Positions 51,592-59,786 of a stretch of DNA of 64,000 bases are shown here, one piece after another. Origin of the DNA: JBDTSW01 sp963799815 (lineage in GTDB: Bacteria > Actinomycetota > Thermoleophilia > Solirubrobacterales > 70-9); NCBI GenBank assembly GCA_963799815.1, contig CAWCYG010000001.1, positions 310,001-374,000 on the forward strand, given 5' to 3'. Each line of letters begins with the position of its first letter. The stretch's first letter is position 1. The notes beneath the pieces are model-generated. The model did no database searches and was not told the DNA's origin. It worked only from the letters and a program-made list of their open reading frames with translations. The position numbers and the translations under genes are program-made.

Positions 51592-52392
51592 TCAAAGCTC
51601 CGGTAATCCCTCTTCGGGCGTCGAGGCCTTGGCGTGAAGTCGGCGCGGGATCCTGCCCGCACGACGGGCCGCGAAGCCCGCCTCGACCGCCTTGCGCATC
51701 GCGATCGCCATCGCGACCGGGTCCTTGGCGCGAGAGACCGAGCTCGCCAGCAGCACGCCGGCGCAGCCGAGCTCCATCGCGAGCGCCGCGTCCGAGGCGG
51801 TGCCGATCCCCGCGTCGAGGATCACCGGCACGGTTGCCGCTTCGACGATGAGCCGCACGTTGTAGGGATTGCGGATGCCGGCGCCCGAGCCGATCGGGGA
51901 GCCCAGGGGCATGACAGCGGCGCAGCCCACCTGCTCGAGACGCGCAGCGAGGATCGGGTCATCACTCGTGTATGGCAGCACCGTGAACCCCTCGGCGACC
52001 AGGGTCTCGGCAGCATCCAAAAGCTCGACCGCATCCGGGAGCAGGGTGCGATCGTCGCCGATCACCTCGAGCTTGATCCACTCGGTCTCGAAGGCCTCGC
52101 GGGCGAGCTGGGCGGTCTTGACCGCGTCACGTGCCGTGTAGCAACCGGCGGTGTTGGGGAGCGCGAAGAGGCCCAGGCGCTCGATCAGGTCGAGGACCGA
52201 GCCCTGCGCCAGCGGATCGACCCGGCGCAGGGCCACGGTGACGATCTCGGTCTCCGAGGCCTCCAGGGCACGCTCCATGACTTCGAGTGAGCGAAAGCCA
52301 CCCGTGCCGGCGATGAGGCGCGACCCCCAGGTCCTGTCGCCGAGCTTGAACTCCTCGACTATGACGCGCTCGACCTGATCGGCGCTAGCCAC
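51592..52392 (-). CDS. thiG: Thiazole synthase ThiG
   Basis: ThiG builds the thiazole phosphate from DXP, dehydroglycine and ThiS-thiocarboxylate. The 266-residue barrel has SRLIAGTGGFRS, a Schiff-base lysine in WIKLEVIGDD (Lys107), PLGSPIGSGAGIRNP and PVILDAGIGTASDAA, both phosphate-binding loops. GTG 52392 starts within the thiS 3' end (8-base overlap). It is last in the thiO-thiS-thiG order, below a TPP riboswitch. Confidence 0.95.
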   Translation of the reverse strand: MASADQVERVIVEEFKLGDRTWGSRLIAGTGGFRSLEVMERALEASETEIVTVALRRVDPLAQGSVLDLIERLGLFALPNTAGCYTARDAVKTAQLAREAFETEWIKLEVIGDDRTLLPDAVELLDAAETLVAEGFTVLPYTSDDPILAARLEQVGCAAVMPLGSPIGSGAGIRNPYNVRLIVEAATVPVILDAGIGTASDAALAMELGCAGVLLASSVSRAKDPVAMAIAMRKAVEAGFAARRAGRIPRRLHAKASTPEEGLPEL

Positions 52393-52591
52393 CCTGCACC
52401 GCCCGCACGACCTCGATCTCATCGCCGGCGTTGAGACACCGTCCGCCCCACTGCGTCCGTGGGACGACCTCGCCCGCGACCGCAACCGCGACCCCGCGGC
52501 TCTCGTCCCCCGCCCCCGCGACCGCAACCGCATCGGCGACCGTCGCGCCCTCCGGCAGCTCGGTGGCCGCTCCGTTCAACTCCACCTTCAT
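52385..52591 (-). CDS. thiS: Sulfur-carrier protein ThiS
   Basis: The 68-residue ubiquitin-like protein begins MKVELNGAATELPEG and ends V-Q-G-G, the di-glycine tail that is adenylated and converted to a thiocarboxylate. It hands sulfur to ThiG. Its ATG overlaps the thiO stop (ATGA) and its 3' end overlaps thiG. No thiF gene is seen nearby. Confidence 0.93.
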   Translation of the reverse strand: MKVELNGAATELPEGATVADAVAVAGAGDESRGVAVAVAGEVVPRTQWGGRCLNAGDEIEVVRAVQGG

Positions 52592-53736
52592 CGCGGGATC
52601 GCCTCCGCCGCCGCAAAGCGGGCTGGATCGGCCATGGCCACCTCTCGCGCGGGCTCCTCGCCCACCAGCAGCGCGGCCACCGCGTCCGCGGTCGCCGGTG
52701 CCAGCAGAATCCCGTTGCGGAAATGGCCGGTGGCGAGGATGAGCCCATCGAGCCCAGCGGGTCCCACGACTGGTGCGTTGTCGGGCGTGCCCGGGCGCAG
52801 TCCGGCAATCGTTTCGACCAGCTCGAGCTCAGCGATGTCCGGTAGTGCCCGGTACGCCTCGCGCAGCAGCTCCATCACGCCCCCGGCCGTGATCGACGTG
52901 TCGAAGCCACGCTCCTCGACCGTCGCCCCGATCACCACGCGACCGTCGGCGCGGGGCACCACGTAGATGCGCTCCGACGCAACCATCCGCTGGCACGGCG
53001 GACGCCCGTGCAGGGTCACGATCTCGCCTTTCACGGGGCGCACCTGTGGTGCCACGCCGGCAGGCAGCCAGCCCCCCTCGCCGGACCAGGCGCCGCTCGC
53101 CGCCACCACCGCGGCCGCGTGGTGCTCCCGAGAATCAGCGGTCAGCACACCCGCGACCGCTCCGCCGGCGACCAGCAACTCGGTCACCTCCGCTCCCTCC
53201 ACGAGCTCCACTCCAGCGCGCTCGGCGGCAATCTCAAGCGCCGAGACCAAGCCCCGCGGGTCGATCGCGGCCTCATGCGGGGCATGAACCGCGGCGGTGA
53301 GCTGCGGGGAGAGACCCGGCTCCAGCTCGCGCGCCTGCCTGGGGCGCAGCCATTCGGCTTCGAGGCCGAGCTCGCTCATGAGCTCGAAGCGACGGCGAAG
53401 CTCAGCGGCTTCGTCGGGATCGAAGGCCACGTGAAGGGCGCCAAGGGGGAGGAAACCGGGATCAGCCCCGCTCGCCACACCGAGCTCGCGAGCGAATCCC
53501 GGCCAGCTGCGATGGGAGGCCTGGGCCAGCGCGATCAGAGCCTCCTCGCCCCACGTCGCCTCGCTCACGGGCGCCAGCATCCCGGCGGCAACCCCCGAGG
53601 CGCCCGAGCCCGCGCGGTCGCGCTCGAGGACGCGCACACGCAGCCCGCGCTGGGCCGCCCGCCATGCACAGGCGAGGCCGATCGCGCCAGCGCCAACGAC
53701 GATCGCGTCGAGGTTCTCTGCGGCTCGCTTGGGCAC
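52588..53736 (-). CDS. thiO: Glycine oxidase ThiO
   Basis: ThiO oxidises glycine to the imine used for the thiazole. The 382-residue FAD protein starts LDAIVVGAGAIGLACAWRAA (dinucleotide-binding loop) and has SGASGVAAGMLAP, GEIVTLHG, ERIYVVPRADGRVVIGATVEE and the C-terminal GLRPGTPDNAPVVG of D-amino-acid-oxidase relatives. GTG 53736 is 6 bases after AAGGAG (53748-53743), a strong ribosome site. The longer open frame upstream only covers the riboswitch. Confidence 0.93.
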   Translation of the reverse strand: MPKRAAENLDAIVVGAGAIGLACAWRAAQRGLRVRVLERDRAGSGASGVAAGMLAPVSEATWGEEALIALAQASHRSWPGFARELGVASGADPGFLPLGALHVAFDPDEAAELRRRFELMSELGLEAEWLRPRQARELEPGLSPQLTAAVHAPHEAAIDPRGLVSALEIAAERAGVELVEGAEVTELLVAGGAVAGVLTADSREHHAAAVVAASGAWSGEGGWLPAGVAPQVRPVKGEIVTLHGRPPCQRMVASERIYVVPRADGRVVIGATVEERGFDTSITAGGVMELLREAYRALPDIAELELVETIAGLRPGTPDNAPVVGPAGLDGLILATGHFRNGILLAPATADAVAALLVGEEPAREVAMADPARFAAAEAIPR

Positions 53737-53764
53737 GCTTCGCTCCTTCCTTGGGAGCGCCGCC

Positions 53765-53862
53765 CGGGCCACCATCCCTGCGCCGGCATTACCCGGGTCA
53801 GGTTCAGACGGTCGGCGGCCGTGATGCCGCCCTCTCAGCCCACCGGTGGGGCTCCCGTTACA
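53765..53862 (-). ncRNA. TPP riboswitch (THI element)
   Basis: The minus strand reads ACGGGAGCC, GGGCTGAGAGG (CTGAGA at 53838-53833), GTCTGAACCTGACCC (53809-53795) and GGGTAATGCCGGCGCAGGGA: the conserved pyrimidine- and pyrophosphate-sensing helices of the TPP aptamer. It lies about 30 bases before the thiO start. GCTCCC (53758-53753), just before the ribosome site, can pair with GGGAGC at 53856-53851, a likely switch between open and closed forms. Bases 53873-53867 also complement 53777-53771 and may extend the basal helix. ThiO-S-G are predicted to be off when TPP is high. Confidence 0.93.
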
Positions 53863-53892
53863 CCTCGGATGGTACCCGCGAGAGACGCAGAC

Positions 53893-53908
53893 TAGGCTCG
53901 GATTCACG
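53893..53908 (+). promoter_or_regulatory. Possible promoter of thiE
   Basis: TAGGCT (53893-53898) lies 10 bases before ATG 53909. The plus-strand transcript would therefore lack room for a riboswitch, unlike the divergent thiO unit. Confidence 0.35.
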
Positions 53909-54577
53909 ATGAATCGCGAGGACCGGATCCAGCGGCTCGAGAGCGCCCGGCTCTATTTCGTCTGCGATGGGCTACCCGGCGGCGTCGCGCCTGACCAGGT
54001 GCTCGACGCAGCGCTTCGAGGCGGTGCGGATCTCGTGCAACTTCGCCACAAGGCGCCGCGATGCGCCGAGGAGGTGGTCTCGCTGGCGGAGCCGTTCCGC
54101 CGTCTCGCCGATACCCACGGCGCGCTCTTCGTCCTCAACGACCGTCCGGACTTGGTCGGGGCCTGCGGGGCGGACGGCGTCCACGTCGGCCAGAGCGACG
54201 ATTCGGTCGCAGCCGCCCGCGCAGCGGCCGGACCCGAGGCCCTGGTTGGCCTTTCCACTCATTCTGAGGAGCAGATCGACGCTGCCTGTTCAGCCGGTGG
54301 GGGGGCCCGTCCCGACCAGATAAGCGTCGGCCCGGTGTGGGAGACCCCGACGAAGGAGGGCCGTCCCGCGACCGGCCTCGAGCTCGTCCGCTACGCGGCT
54401 GCCAACGCGACGATCCCGTGGTTCGCAATCGGTGGCATCGACCCGGGCAACGTCGGCGAGGTCGTCGGCGCAGGAGCTGCGCGCGCCGTCGTCGTCCGCG
54501 CGATCCGCGATGCGGATGATCCGGAGGGCGCAGCCCGCGAGTTGCGCTCAGCGCTCGCGACTGGGTCGAGCGTCTAG
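53909..54577 (+). CDS. thiE: Thiamine-phosphate synthase ThiE
   Basis: ThiE joins the thiazole and pyrimidine halves to make thiamine phosphate. The 222-residue barrel shows LYFVCDGLPGG, GADLVQLRHKAP (pyrophosphate-side Lys), LFVLNDRPDLVGACGADGVHVGQ, GLSTHSEEQI, ISVGPVWETPTK and FAIGGIDPGNV. ATG 53909 is the start. Divergent from the riboswitch-controlled thiO unit, it overlaps the next gene by one base (TAGTG). Confidence 0.94.
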   Translation: MNREDRIQRLESARLYFVCDGLPGGVAPDQVLDAALRGGADLVQLRHKAPRCAEEVVSLAEPFRRLADTHGALFVLNDRPDLVGACGADGVHVGQSDDSVAAARAAAGPEALVGLSTHSEEQIDAACSAGGGARPDQISVGPVWETPTKEGRPATGLELVRYAAANATIPWFAIGGIDPGNVGEVVGAGAARAVVVRAIRDADDPEGAARELRSALATGSSV

Positions 54578-55107
54578 TGGCGGGCGGGGAACGAAAGCGC
54601 GCCGCTCGGCGCAAGCGCAAGAAGCGAACCGCCGACCGCCAGGCAGCCTTGGCCGAGCGCCGCGCACGGACGGCGGAGCGCACCGAGGCCAAGAACCAGC
54701 GCGCCCGTGAGGCGCTCGAGCCCCTGGAGCCACAGGAGCGCCCGCGGGTGGTGACCGTGGGCGCGGTGATCTCGGCACTCATCTGTCTCTCGATCGTGAT
54801 CGGTTACGTGGCCGGTATCGAGGTCGATGGAGGACGGCCGAACATCGCCCAGGTCGTGGCGCCGTTCGTGATCTTCGCCGTCATGGCATGGGGCATGTGG
54901 CGGGCGAGGTACTGGGCCGTCCTCGGCTTTCAGACCGTGTTGCTGTTGGCGCTGATCGGCGCTTCGCTCTCGCTGGTGCTCGCGAGCGAGTGGCAGCAGG
55001 CGATCGGCAACGTGCTGATCATCGCCGGGTCCGGCGTCCTCTTCTACTTGAACATCAAGGCGATGGCGCGAATCCAGATGCCGGCGGCCCGCCCGCGCGA
55101 TCCCTGA
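54577..55107 (+). CDS. Four-pass membrane protein of unknown function
   Basis: The 176-residue protein starts with about 55 residues rich in R, K, E and A, probably helical and cytoplasmic. Four hydrophobic segments follow (TVGAVISALICLSIVIGYV, VVAPFVIFAVMAWGM, AVLGFQTVLLLALIGASLSL and VLIIAGSGVLFYL). I do not recognise a named family. It starts at a GTG that overlaps the thiE stop, so translation is coupled to thiE. A link to thiamine is not shown by the sequence. Confidence 0.7.
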   Translation: MAGGERKRAARRKRKKRTADRQAALAERRARTAERTEAKNQRAREALEPLEPQERPRVVTVGAVISALICLSIVIGYVAGIEVDGGRPNIAQVVAPFVIFAVMAWGMWRARYWAVLGFQTVLLLALIGASLSLVLASEWQQAIGNVLIIAGSGVLFYLNIKAMARIQMPAARPRDP

Positions 55108-55121
55108 GCGGTGGAGATGGT

Positions 55122-55135
55122 TAGAGTCGGCCGCC
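55122..55135 (+). promoter_or_regulatory. Probable leaderless promoter of lpd
   Basis: TAGAGT (55122-55127) is followed by 8 bases (CGGCCGCC) and ATG 55136. No ribosome site is present. Confidence 0.5.
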
Positions 55136-56503
55136 ATGGCTGACCCCTTCGACGTGATCGTGATCGGTGGCGGGCCGGGTGGGTACGTCGCCGCGATCCG
55201 TGCCGCGCAACTCGGCCTGAAGACCGCGGTCGTCGAGAAGGACAAGGCCGGCGGTCGCTGCCTCAACTACGCCTGCATCCCGGCCAAGACGATGCTCCAC
55301 ACCGCTGAGGTCTTCGACGACGCAGTGAACGGTGCCGAGCTCGGGATCAAGGTATCGAAGGCGGAAATCGACTGGCAGGCACTCGGCGAGCGCCGCGCCA
55401 AGGTCTCGGAGAATCTCTCGAACGGGGTCCAGATGCTCTGGGACAAGAACAAGATCGCGGTGCTCGAAGGCGAGGCCTCGCTTACCGCCGATGGAGACGT
55501 CGCCGTCGGCGGGGAGACCCTCAAAGCGGGCTCGGTTGTCCTCGCGACCGGCTCGGTGGCCCTCCCGATCCCCGGCGTGGAGTTCTCCGATCGCGTCGTC
55601 GACACCTGGGGGGCGTGGTCGTTGCCGGCAAAACCGAAGCGGCTCGCAGTCGTCGGAGCCGGAGCGTCCGGCTCGGAGATCGCTTCGGCCTACGCCCGCT
55701 ACGGCACCGAGGTGATCCTGATCGAGATGCTCGACCAGATCCTGCCGCTCGAGGATCGCGACTGTGCCCGCGTTGTTGAGCGCACGTTCAAGAAGCAGGG
55801 AATCAATGTCGCGACGGGGACCAAGATCGAGGCGGTCGAGGAGGGGTCGAAGTCAGTCAAGCTGAAGATGGGTGACTCCGAGGAGGAGGTCGACTACCTC
55901 TGCATCGCCGGCGGCCGCGCGCCCGACACCGAGGCGCTTGGCCTCGGGGAGGCCAAGGTCGAGACCGAGGACGGCGGCCGGATCAAGGTCGACGACTTCC
56001 AGCGCACGTCGAACTCGAAGATCTACGCGATCGGCGATCTGGTTCGGGGCCCGGCGCTCGCGCACAAGGCTTCAGAGGAGGGCGTCGTCGCGGTCGAGAC
56101 GATCGCCGGCGCCGAGACCCACCCGGTCGATGTTGACCTGATCCCCGGGGCAACCTTCTGCCACCCGCAGGTCGCCTCGATCGGGCTCACCGAGGCTGAG
56201 GCCAAGGAGGTGGGCCACGACGTCAAGATCGGCAAGTTCAAGCTCGGTGGCGTCGGCGCCTCGGCCGTCTACGACGACCGCGACGGCATCGTGAAGCTGA
56301 TCGCCGATCAGAAGTACGGCGAGATCATCGGCGCGCACATCGTCGGCAACCGGGCCTGCGACATGATCGCCGAGCTGGTCGCTGTGATGGCTCTGGAGGG
56401 CGGCTACCAGGAGCTCGCCCGCATCGTCCACCCCCATCCCACGATCTCCGAGGCGATCCTTGAAGCTGCCCGGGCGGTCGACGGGTGGGCGACGCACGCC
56501 TGA
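55136..56503 (+). CDS. lpdA: Dihydrolipoyl dehydrogenase
   Basis: The 455-residue flavoprotein has the FAD loop VIVIGGGPGGYVAA, a redox disulfide in GGRCLNYACIPAK (Cys42 and Cys47), an NAD loop AVVGAGASGSEIA, KIYAIGDLVRGPALAHKA and the catalytic HPHPTISEAILEA near the C-terminus. It reoxidises lipoamide with NAD. It lacks a lipoyl domain, unlike the second E3 at 61222-63069, so it may serve another complex such as 2-oxoglutarate dehydrogenase or the glycine system. The window has two E3 genes. Confidence 0.93.
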   Translation: MADPFDVIVIGGGPGGYVAAIRAAQLGLKTAVVEKDKAGGRCLNYACIPAKTMLHTAEVFDDAVNGAELGIKVSKAEIDWQALGERRAKVSENLSNGVQMLWDKNKIAVLEGEASLTADGDVAVGGETLKAGSVVLATGSVALPIPGVEFSDRVVDTWGAWSLPAKPKRLAVVGAGASGSEIASAYARYGTEVILIEMLDQILPLEDRDCARVVERTFKKQGINVATGTKIEAVEEGSKSVKLKMGDSEEEVDYLCIAGGRAPDTEALGLGEAKVETEDGGRIKVDDFQRTSNSKIYAIGDLVRGPALAHKASEEGVVAVETIAGAETHPVDVDLIPGATFCHPQVASIGLTEAEAKEVGHDVKIGKFKLGGVGASAVYDDRDGIVKLIADQKYGEIIGAHIVGNRACDMIAELVAVMALEGGYQELARIVHPHPTISEAILEAARAVDGWATHA

Positions 56504-56536
56504 GCGAGTGATCCGCGGCCGCCCCTCGTAGCTGAT

Positions 56537-57127
56537 GTGAGCCGTTCCGTCTTCTACTACGACCTCGGGTCTCCCTACGCCTACCTGGCCGCCGAGCGCG
56601 TGAGCGCGGTCTTCAGCGAGACCGGTGCCGAGGTTCCGGAGTGGCAGCCGGTGCTGCTCGGCGGGCTCTTCGCGCGGTTCGACCGAGGATCCTGGGCCCA
56701 TACGGACGCCCGCGCGGAGGGCATGCGGGAGGTGGAACGTCGCACCTCCGCGTACGGGCTGCCGCCGATCGCTTGGCCCGAGCCCTGGCCCGGTGACGGC
56801 CTCTACGCGATGCGCGTCGCCACGTTCGCGAAGCAGATCGGGCGGACCGTCGCCTTCTCGCTCGCCGCGTTCCGCCAGGCGTTCGCCGCCGGACGCGACC
56901 TCTCCGTGCCCGACAACGTGATGATCGCCGCCGCGGCAGCGGAGATGCACCCGCGCGCGATCGAGGTTGCGACAACGCGCGACACGGTCAAGCAGGCTCT
57001 GCGCGCTGCCACCGACCACGCCGGGGATCTCGGGGTCGTTGGGGTCCCTGCGGTGGTCGTGAGTGACCGTGTCTTCTGGGGCGATGATCGGCTCGAGGAC
57101 GCGGCGGAGTTTGCCGCCCACCGCTAA
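56537..57127 (+). CDS. DsbA-family/2-hydroxychromene-2-carboxylate isomerase-like protein
   Basis: The 196-residue protein begins VFYYDLGSPYAYLAAER, with Ser12 in place of the CxxC of DsbA, as in kappa-class GST and 2-hydroxychromene-2-carboxylate isomerase relatives. GVVGVPAVVVSDRVFWGDDRLE holds the conserved cis-Pro region. It probably binds glutathione or a related thiol, or acts as an isomerase; the true substrate is unknown. It lies between the lpd and aceE genes and may be co-transcribed with lpd. Confidence 0.83.
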   Translation: MSRSVFYYDLGSPYAYLAAERVSAVFSETGAEVPEWQPVLLGGLFARFDRGSWAHTDARAEGMREVERRTSAYGLPPIAWPEPWPGDGLYAMRVATFAKQIGRTVAFSLAAFRQAFAAGRDLSVPDNVMIAAAAAEMHPRAIEVATTRDTVKQALRAATDHAGDLGVVGVPAVVVSDRVFWGDDRLEDAAEFAAHR

Positions 57128-57131
57128 GGGC

Positions 57132-57146
57132 TATCTTCGACTGCTG
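57132..57146 (+). promoter_or_regulatory. Possible leaderless promoter of aceE
   Basis: TATCTT (57132-57137) is followed by 9 bases and GTG 57147, in the 19-base gap after the preceding stop. Confidence 0.35.
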
Positions 57147-59786
57147 GTGGACATCGACGCTGTCGAAACTGAGGAGTGGCTCGAGGCGCTCGACGCGGTC
57201 GTCGAAAACGACGGACCGCGACGAGGGCATGACCTCGTCGAGCGTGTAGTCGAGCGCGCCCGGCTGCGCGGCGCTGCGATCGAGTACGTGGGCCCGACCC
57301 CGTACGTCAACACGATCCACGCCGATGATGAGCCCCCGCTCCCCGGCGATCCCGGCCTCGAGCGCCGCGTCCGCTCGCTCATCCGCTGGAACGCGATCGC
57401 GATGATCCTGCGCGCCAACAAGGAGTCGTCCGAGCTCGGCGGCCACATCGCGAGCTTCCAGTCGGCGGCGCTGCTATACGAGATCGGCTTCAACCACTTC
57501 TGGCACGCCGCCTCGGCGGAACAGGGAGGCGACCTCGTCTACATCCAGGGGCACTCCTCACCGGGCATCTACGCCCGGGCGTTCCTGGAGGGCCGGATCA
57601 GCGAGGAGCAGCTCGAAGGGTTCCGCCAGGAGGTCTCGCGGGACGGCGTGAGCTCGTATCCGCACCCCTGGCTCATGCCGAAGTTCTGGCAGTTCCCCAC
57701 GGTTTCGATGGGCCTCGGGCCGATCATGGCGATCTACCAGGCTCGCTTCATGAAGTACCTGACCGACCGCGGCATCCAGGACACGGCGGGGCGCAAGGTT
57801 TGGGCGTTCGTCGGCGACGGCGAGACCGACGAGCCCGAGTCGCTCGGCTCGATCGCGCTGGCGGGCCGCGAAAAGCTCGACAACCTTGTCTTCGTCATCA
57901 ACTGCAACCTCCAGCGTCTCGATGGCCCGGTCTGGGGGAACGGCAAGATCATCCAGCACCTCGAGACGATCTTCCGCGGGGCCGGGTGGAACGTGATCAA
58001 GGTGATCTGGGGGGATCGCTGGGATCCGCTCCTGGCGAACGACCACAACGGCCTCTTGGTCAAGCGGATGGAGGAGGCACTCGACGGGCACTACCAGCTC
58101 TACAAGGCGCGCGACGGTGCCTACGTGCGCGAGCACTTCTTCGGCGAGTACCCGGAGCTCGCCGAACGCGTGGAGGACATGACCGACGAGGAGATCTGGG
58201 ACCTAAACCGAGGCGGTCACGACGCCCGCAAGGTCTACGCCGCCTACGCGGCGGCCCAGAACGCAAAGCACCGTCCCACCGTGATCTTGGCCAAGACCAT
58301 CAAGGGCTACGGAATGGGCGAGGCCGGCGAGGGCCAGAACATCACCCATCAGCAGAAGAAGATGAACGAGGAGGCGCTCAAGGTCTTTCGCGACCGCTTC
58401 GACCTCGACATCTCAGACGAGGAGGTCCGCGACGTCTCCTTCCACCGGCCGCCGGATGACTCCGAGGAGCTCACGTACATGCGCGAGCGGCGCGAGGCGC
58501 TCGGGGGGTATCTGCCCGCGCGTCGGGAGCGGGTCGAGGAGCCGTTGCCGATCCCGGAGCTGGACGTCTTCCAAAGTCAGCTCGACGGCACCGGCGAACG
58601 TGAGATCTCGACCACGATGGCATTCGTTCGCGTCCTCGCCGCCCTGCTCCGCGACAAGCAACTGGGTCCGCGGGTCGTACCGATCGTTCCCGACGAGTCC
58701 CGTACGTTCGGCATGGAGGGCATGTTCCGCCAGCTCGGCATCTACTCGAGCGTGGGACAGCTGTATGAGCCAGAGGATGCCGGCTCGCTCATGTTCTATC
58801 GCGAGGACCGCAAGGGTCAGGTCCTACAGGAGGGCATCACGGAGGCGGGCTCGTTCTCCTCGTGGCTCGCCGCCGCGACCTCGTACTCGAACCACAACGT
58901 GCAGATGGTCCCCTTCTTCGCCTTCTACTCGATGTTCGGCTTCCAGCGAATCGGTGATCTGGCCTGGGCGGCGGGCGACTCGCGGGCAAGGGGTTTTCTG
59001 ATCGGGGGAACGGCGGGGCGCACCACCTTGAATGGCGAGGGCCTCCAGCACGAGGACGGACACAGCCACGTGCTCGCGCAGACGATCCCAAACTGCATCT
59101 CATACGACCCCGCCTACGCGTACGAGCTCGCCGTCATCGTCCACGACGGATTGCGGCGCATGATCGCCGAGCAGCAGGATGTCTTCTACTACCTGACGGT
59201 CATGAACGAGAACTACCGCCATCCTCCGATGCCCGAAGGCGCAGAGGAGGGCATCCTGCGCGGCATGCACAGGATCCGCGAGATCGACGACGCCAAGGTG
59301 CGACTGCTGGGCTCGGGCACGATTCTGCGTGAGGTCGAGGCGGCCGCGGACCTGCTCCGCCAGGACTTCGAGATCCCGGCCGAGGTCTGGAGCGTCACCA
59401 GCTTCACCGAGCTTCGCCGCGACGGCCTCGCGAAGGATCGGCTGGCCCGCCTGCACCCCGAGGAGAAGCCCAAGCGACCGTACGTCACCAAGTGCCTGGG
59501 GAAGAGCGATGCGCCAGTGGTCGCCGCAACCGATTACATGAAGGCGCTCCCCGACGGCATCCGCGAATGGGTCCCGGGGCGCTACGAGGTCCTGGGCACC
59601 GACGGCTTCGGCCGAAGCGATTTCCGCAAGCACCTTCGCCGCTTCTTCGAGGTAGACCGCCATCACGTTGCGGTCGCGGCCCTCTCCGCCCTGGCCGAGG
59701 ACGGATCGATCGACTCCTCGGTCGTCTCGGACGCGATCGAGCGCTACGACGTCGACCCCGATGCACCGGATCCAGCGGTTTCCTGA
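57147..59786 (+). CDS. aceE: Pyruvate dehydrogenase E1 component, homodimeric type
   Basis: The 879-residue thiamine-diphosphate enzyme decarboxylates pyruvate and passes the acetyl group to E2. Visible blocks: TEEWLEALDAVVENDGP near the start, SSELGGHIASFQS, QGGDLVYIQGHSSPGIYARA, GDGETDEPES and NCNLQRLDGPVWGNGK (ThDP fold), and FYSMFGFQRIGDLAW. GTG 57147 matches the family N-terminus; the longer frame overlaps the previous gene. It is coupled to aceF (TGATG). Confidence 0.94.
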   Translation: MDIDAVETEEWLEALDAVVENDGPRRGHDLVERVVERARLRGAAIEYVGPTPYVNTIHADDEPPLPGDPGLERRVRSLIRWNAIAMILRANKESSELGGHIASFQSAALLYEIGFNHFWHAASAEQGGDLVYIQGHSSPGIYARAFLEGRISEEQLEGFRQEVSRDGVSSYPHPWLMPKFWQFPTVSMGLGPIMAIYQARFMKYLTDRGIQDTAGRKVWAFVGDGETDEPESLGSIALAGREKLDNLVFVINCNLQRLDGPVWGNGKIIQHLETIFRGAGWNVIKVIWGDRWDPLLANDHNGLLVKRMEEALDGHYQLYKARDGAYVREHFFGEYPELAERVEDMTDEEIWDLNRGGHDARKVYAAYAAAQNAKHRPTVILAKTIKGYGMGEAGEGQNITHQQKKMNEEALKVFRDRFDLDISDEEVRDVSFHRPPDDSEELTYMRERREALGGYLPARRERVEEPLPIPELDVFQSQLDGTGEREISTTMAFVRVLAALLRDKQLGPRVVPIVPDESRTFGMEGMFRQLGIYSSVGQLYEPEDAGSLMFYREDRKGQVLQEGITEAGSFSSWLAAATSYSNHNVQMVPFFAFYSMFGFQRIGDLAWAAGDSRARGFLIGGTAGRTTLNGEGLQHEDGHSHVLAQTIPNCISYDPAYAYELAVIVHDGLRRMIAEQQDVFYYLTVMNENYRHPPMPEGAEEGILRGMHRIREIDDAKVRLLGSGTILREVEAAADLLRQDFEIPAEVWSVTSFTELRRDGLAKDRLARLHPEEKPKRPYVTKCLGKSDAPVVAATDYMKALPDGIREWVPGRYEVLGTDGFGRSDFRKHLRRFFEVDRHHVAVAALSALAEDGSIDSSVVSDAIERYDVDPDAPDPAVS

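Noticed and set aside
53869..53874. TACCAT as the thiO -10 box
   Set aside because: The same bases can form the basal helix of the TPP riboswitch with 53771-53777, so I could not decide and did not list it as a promoter.
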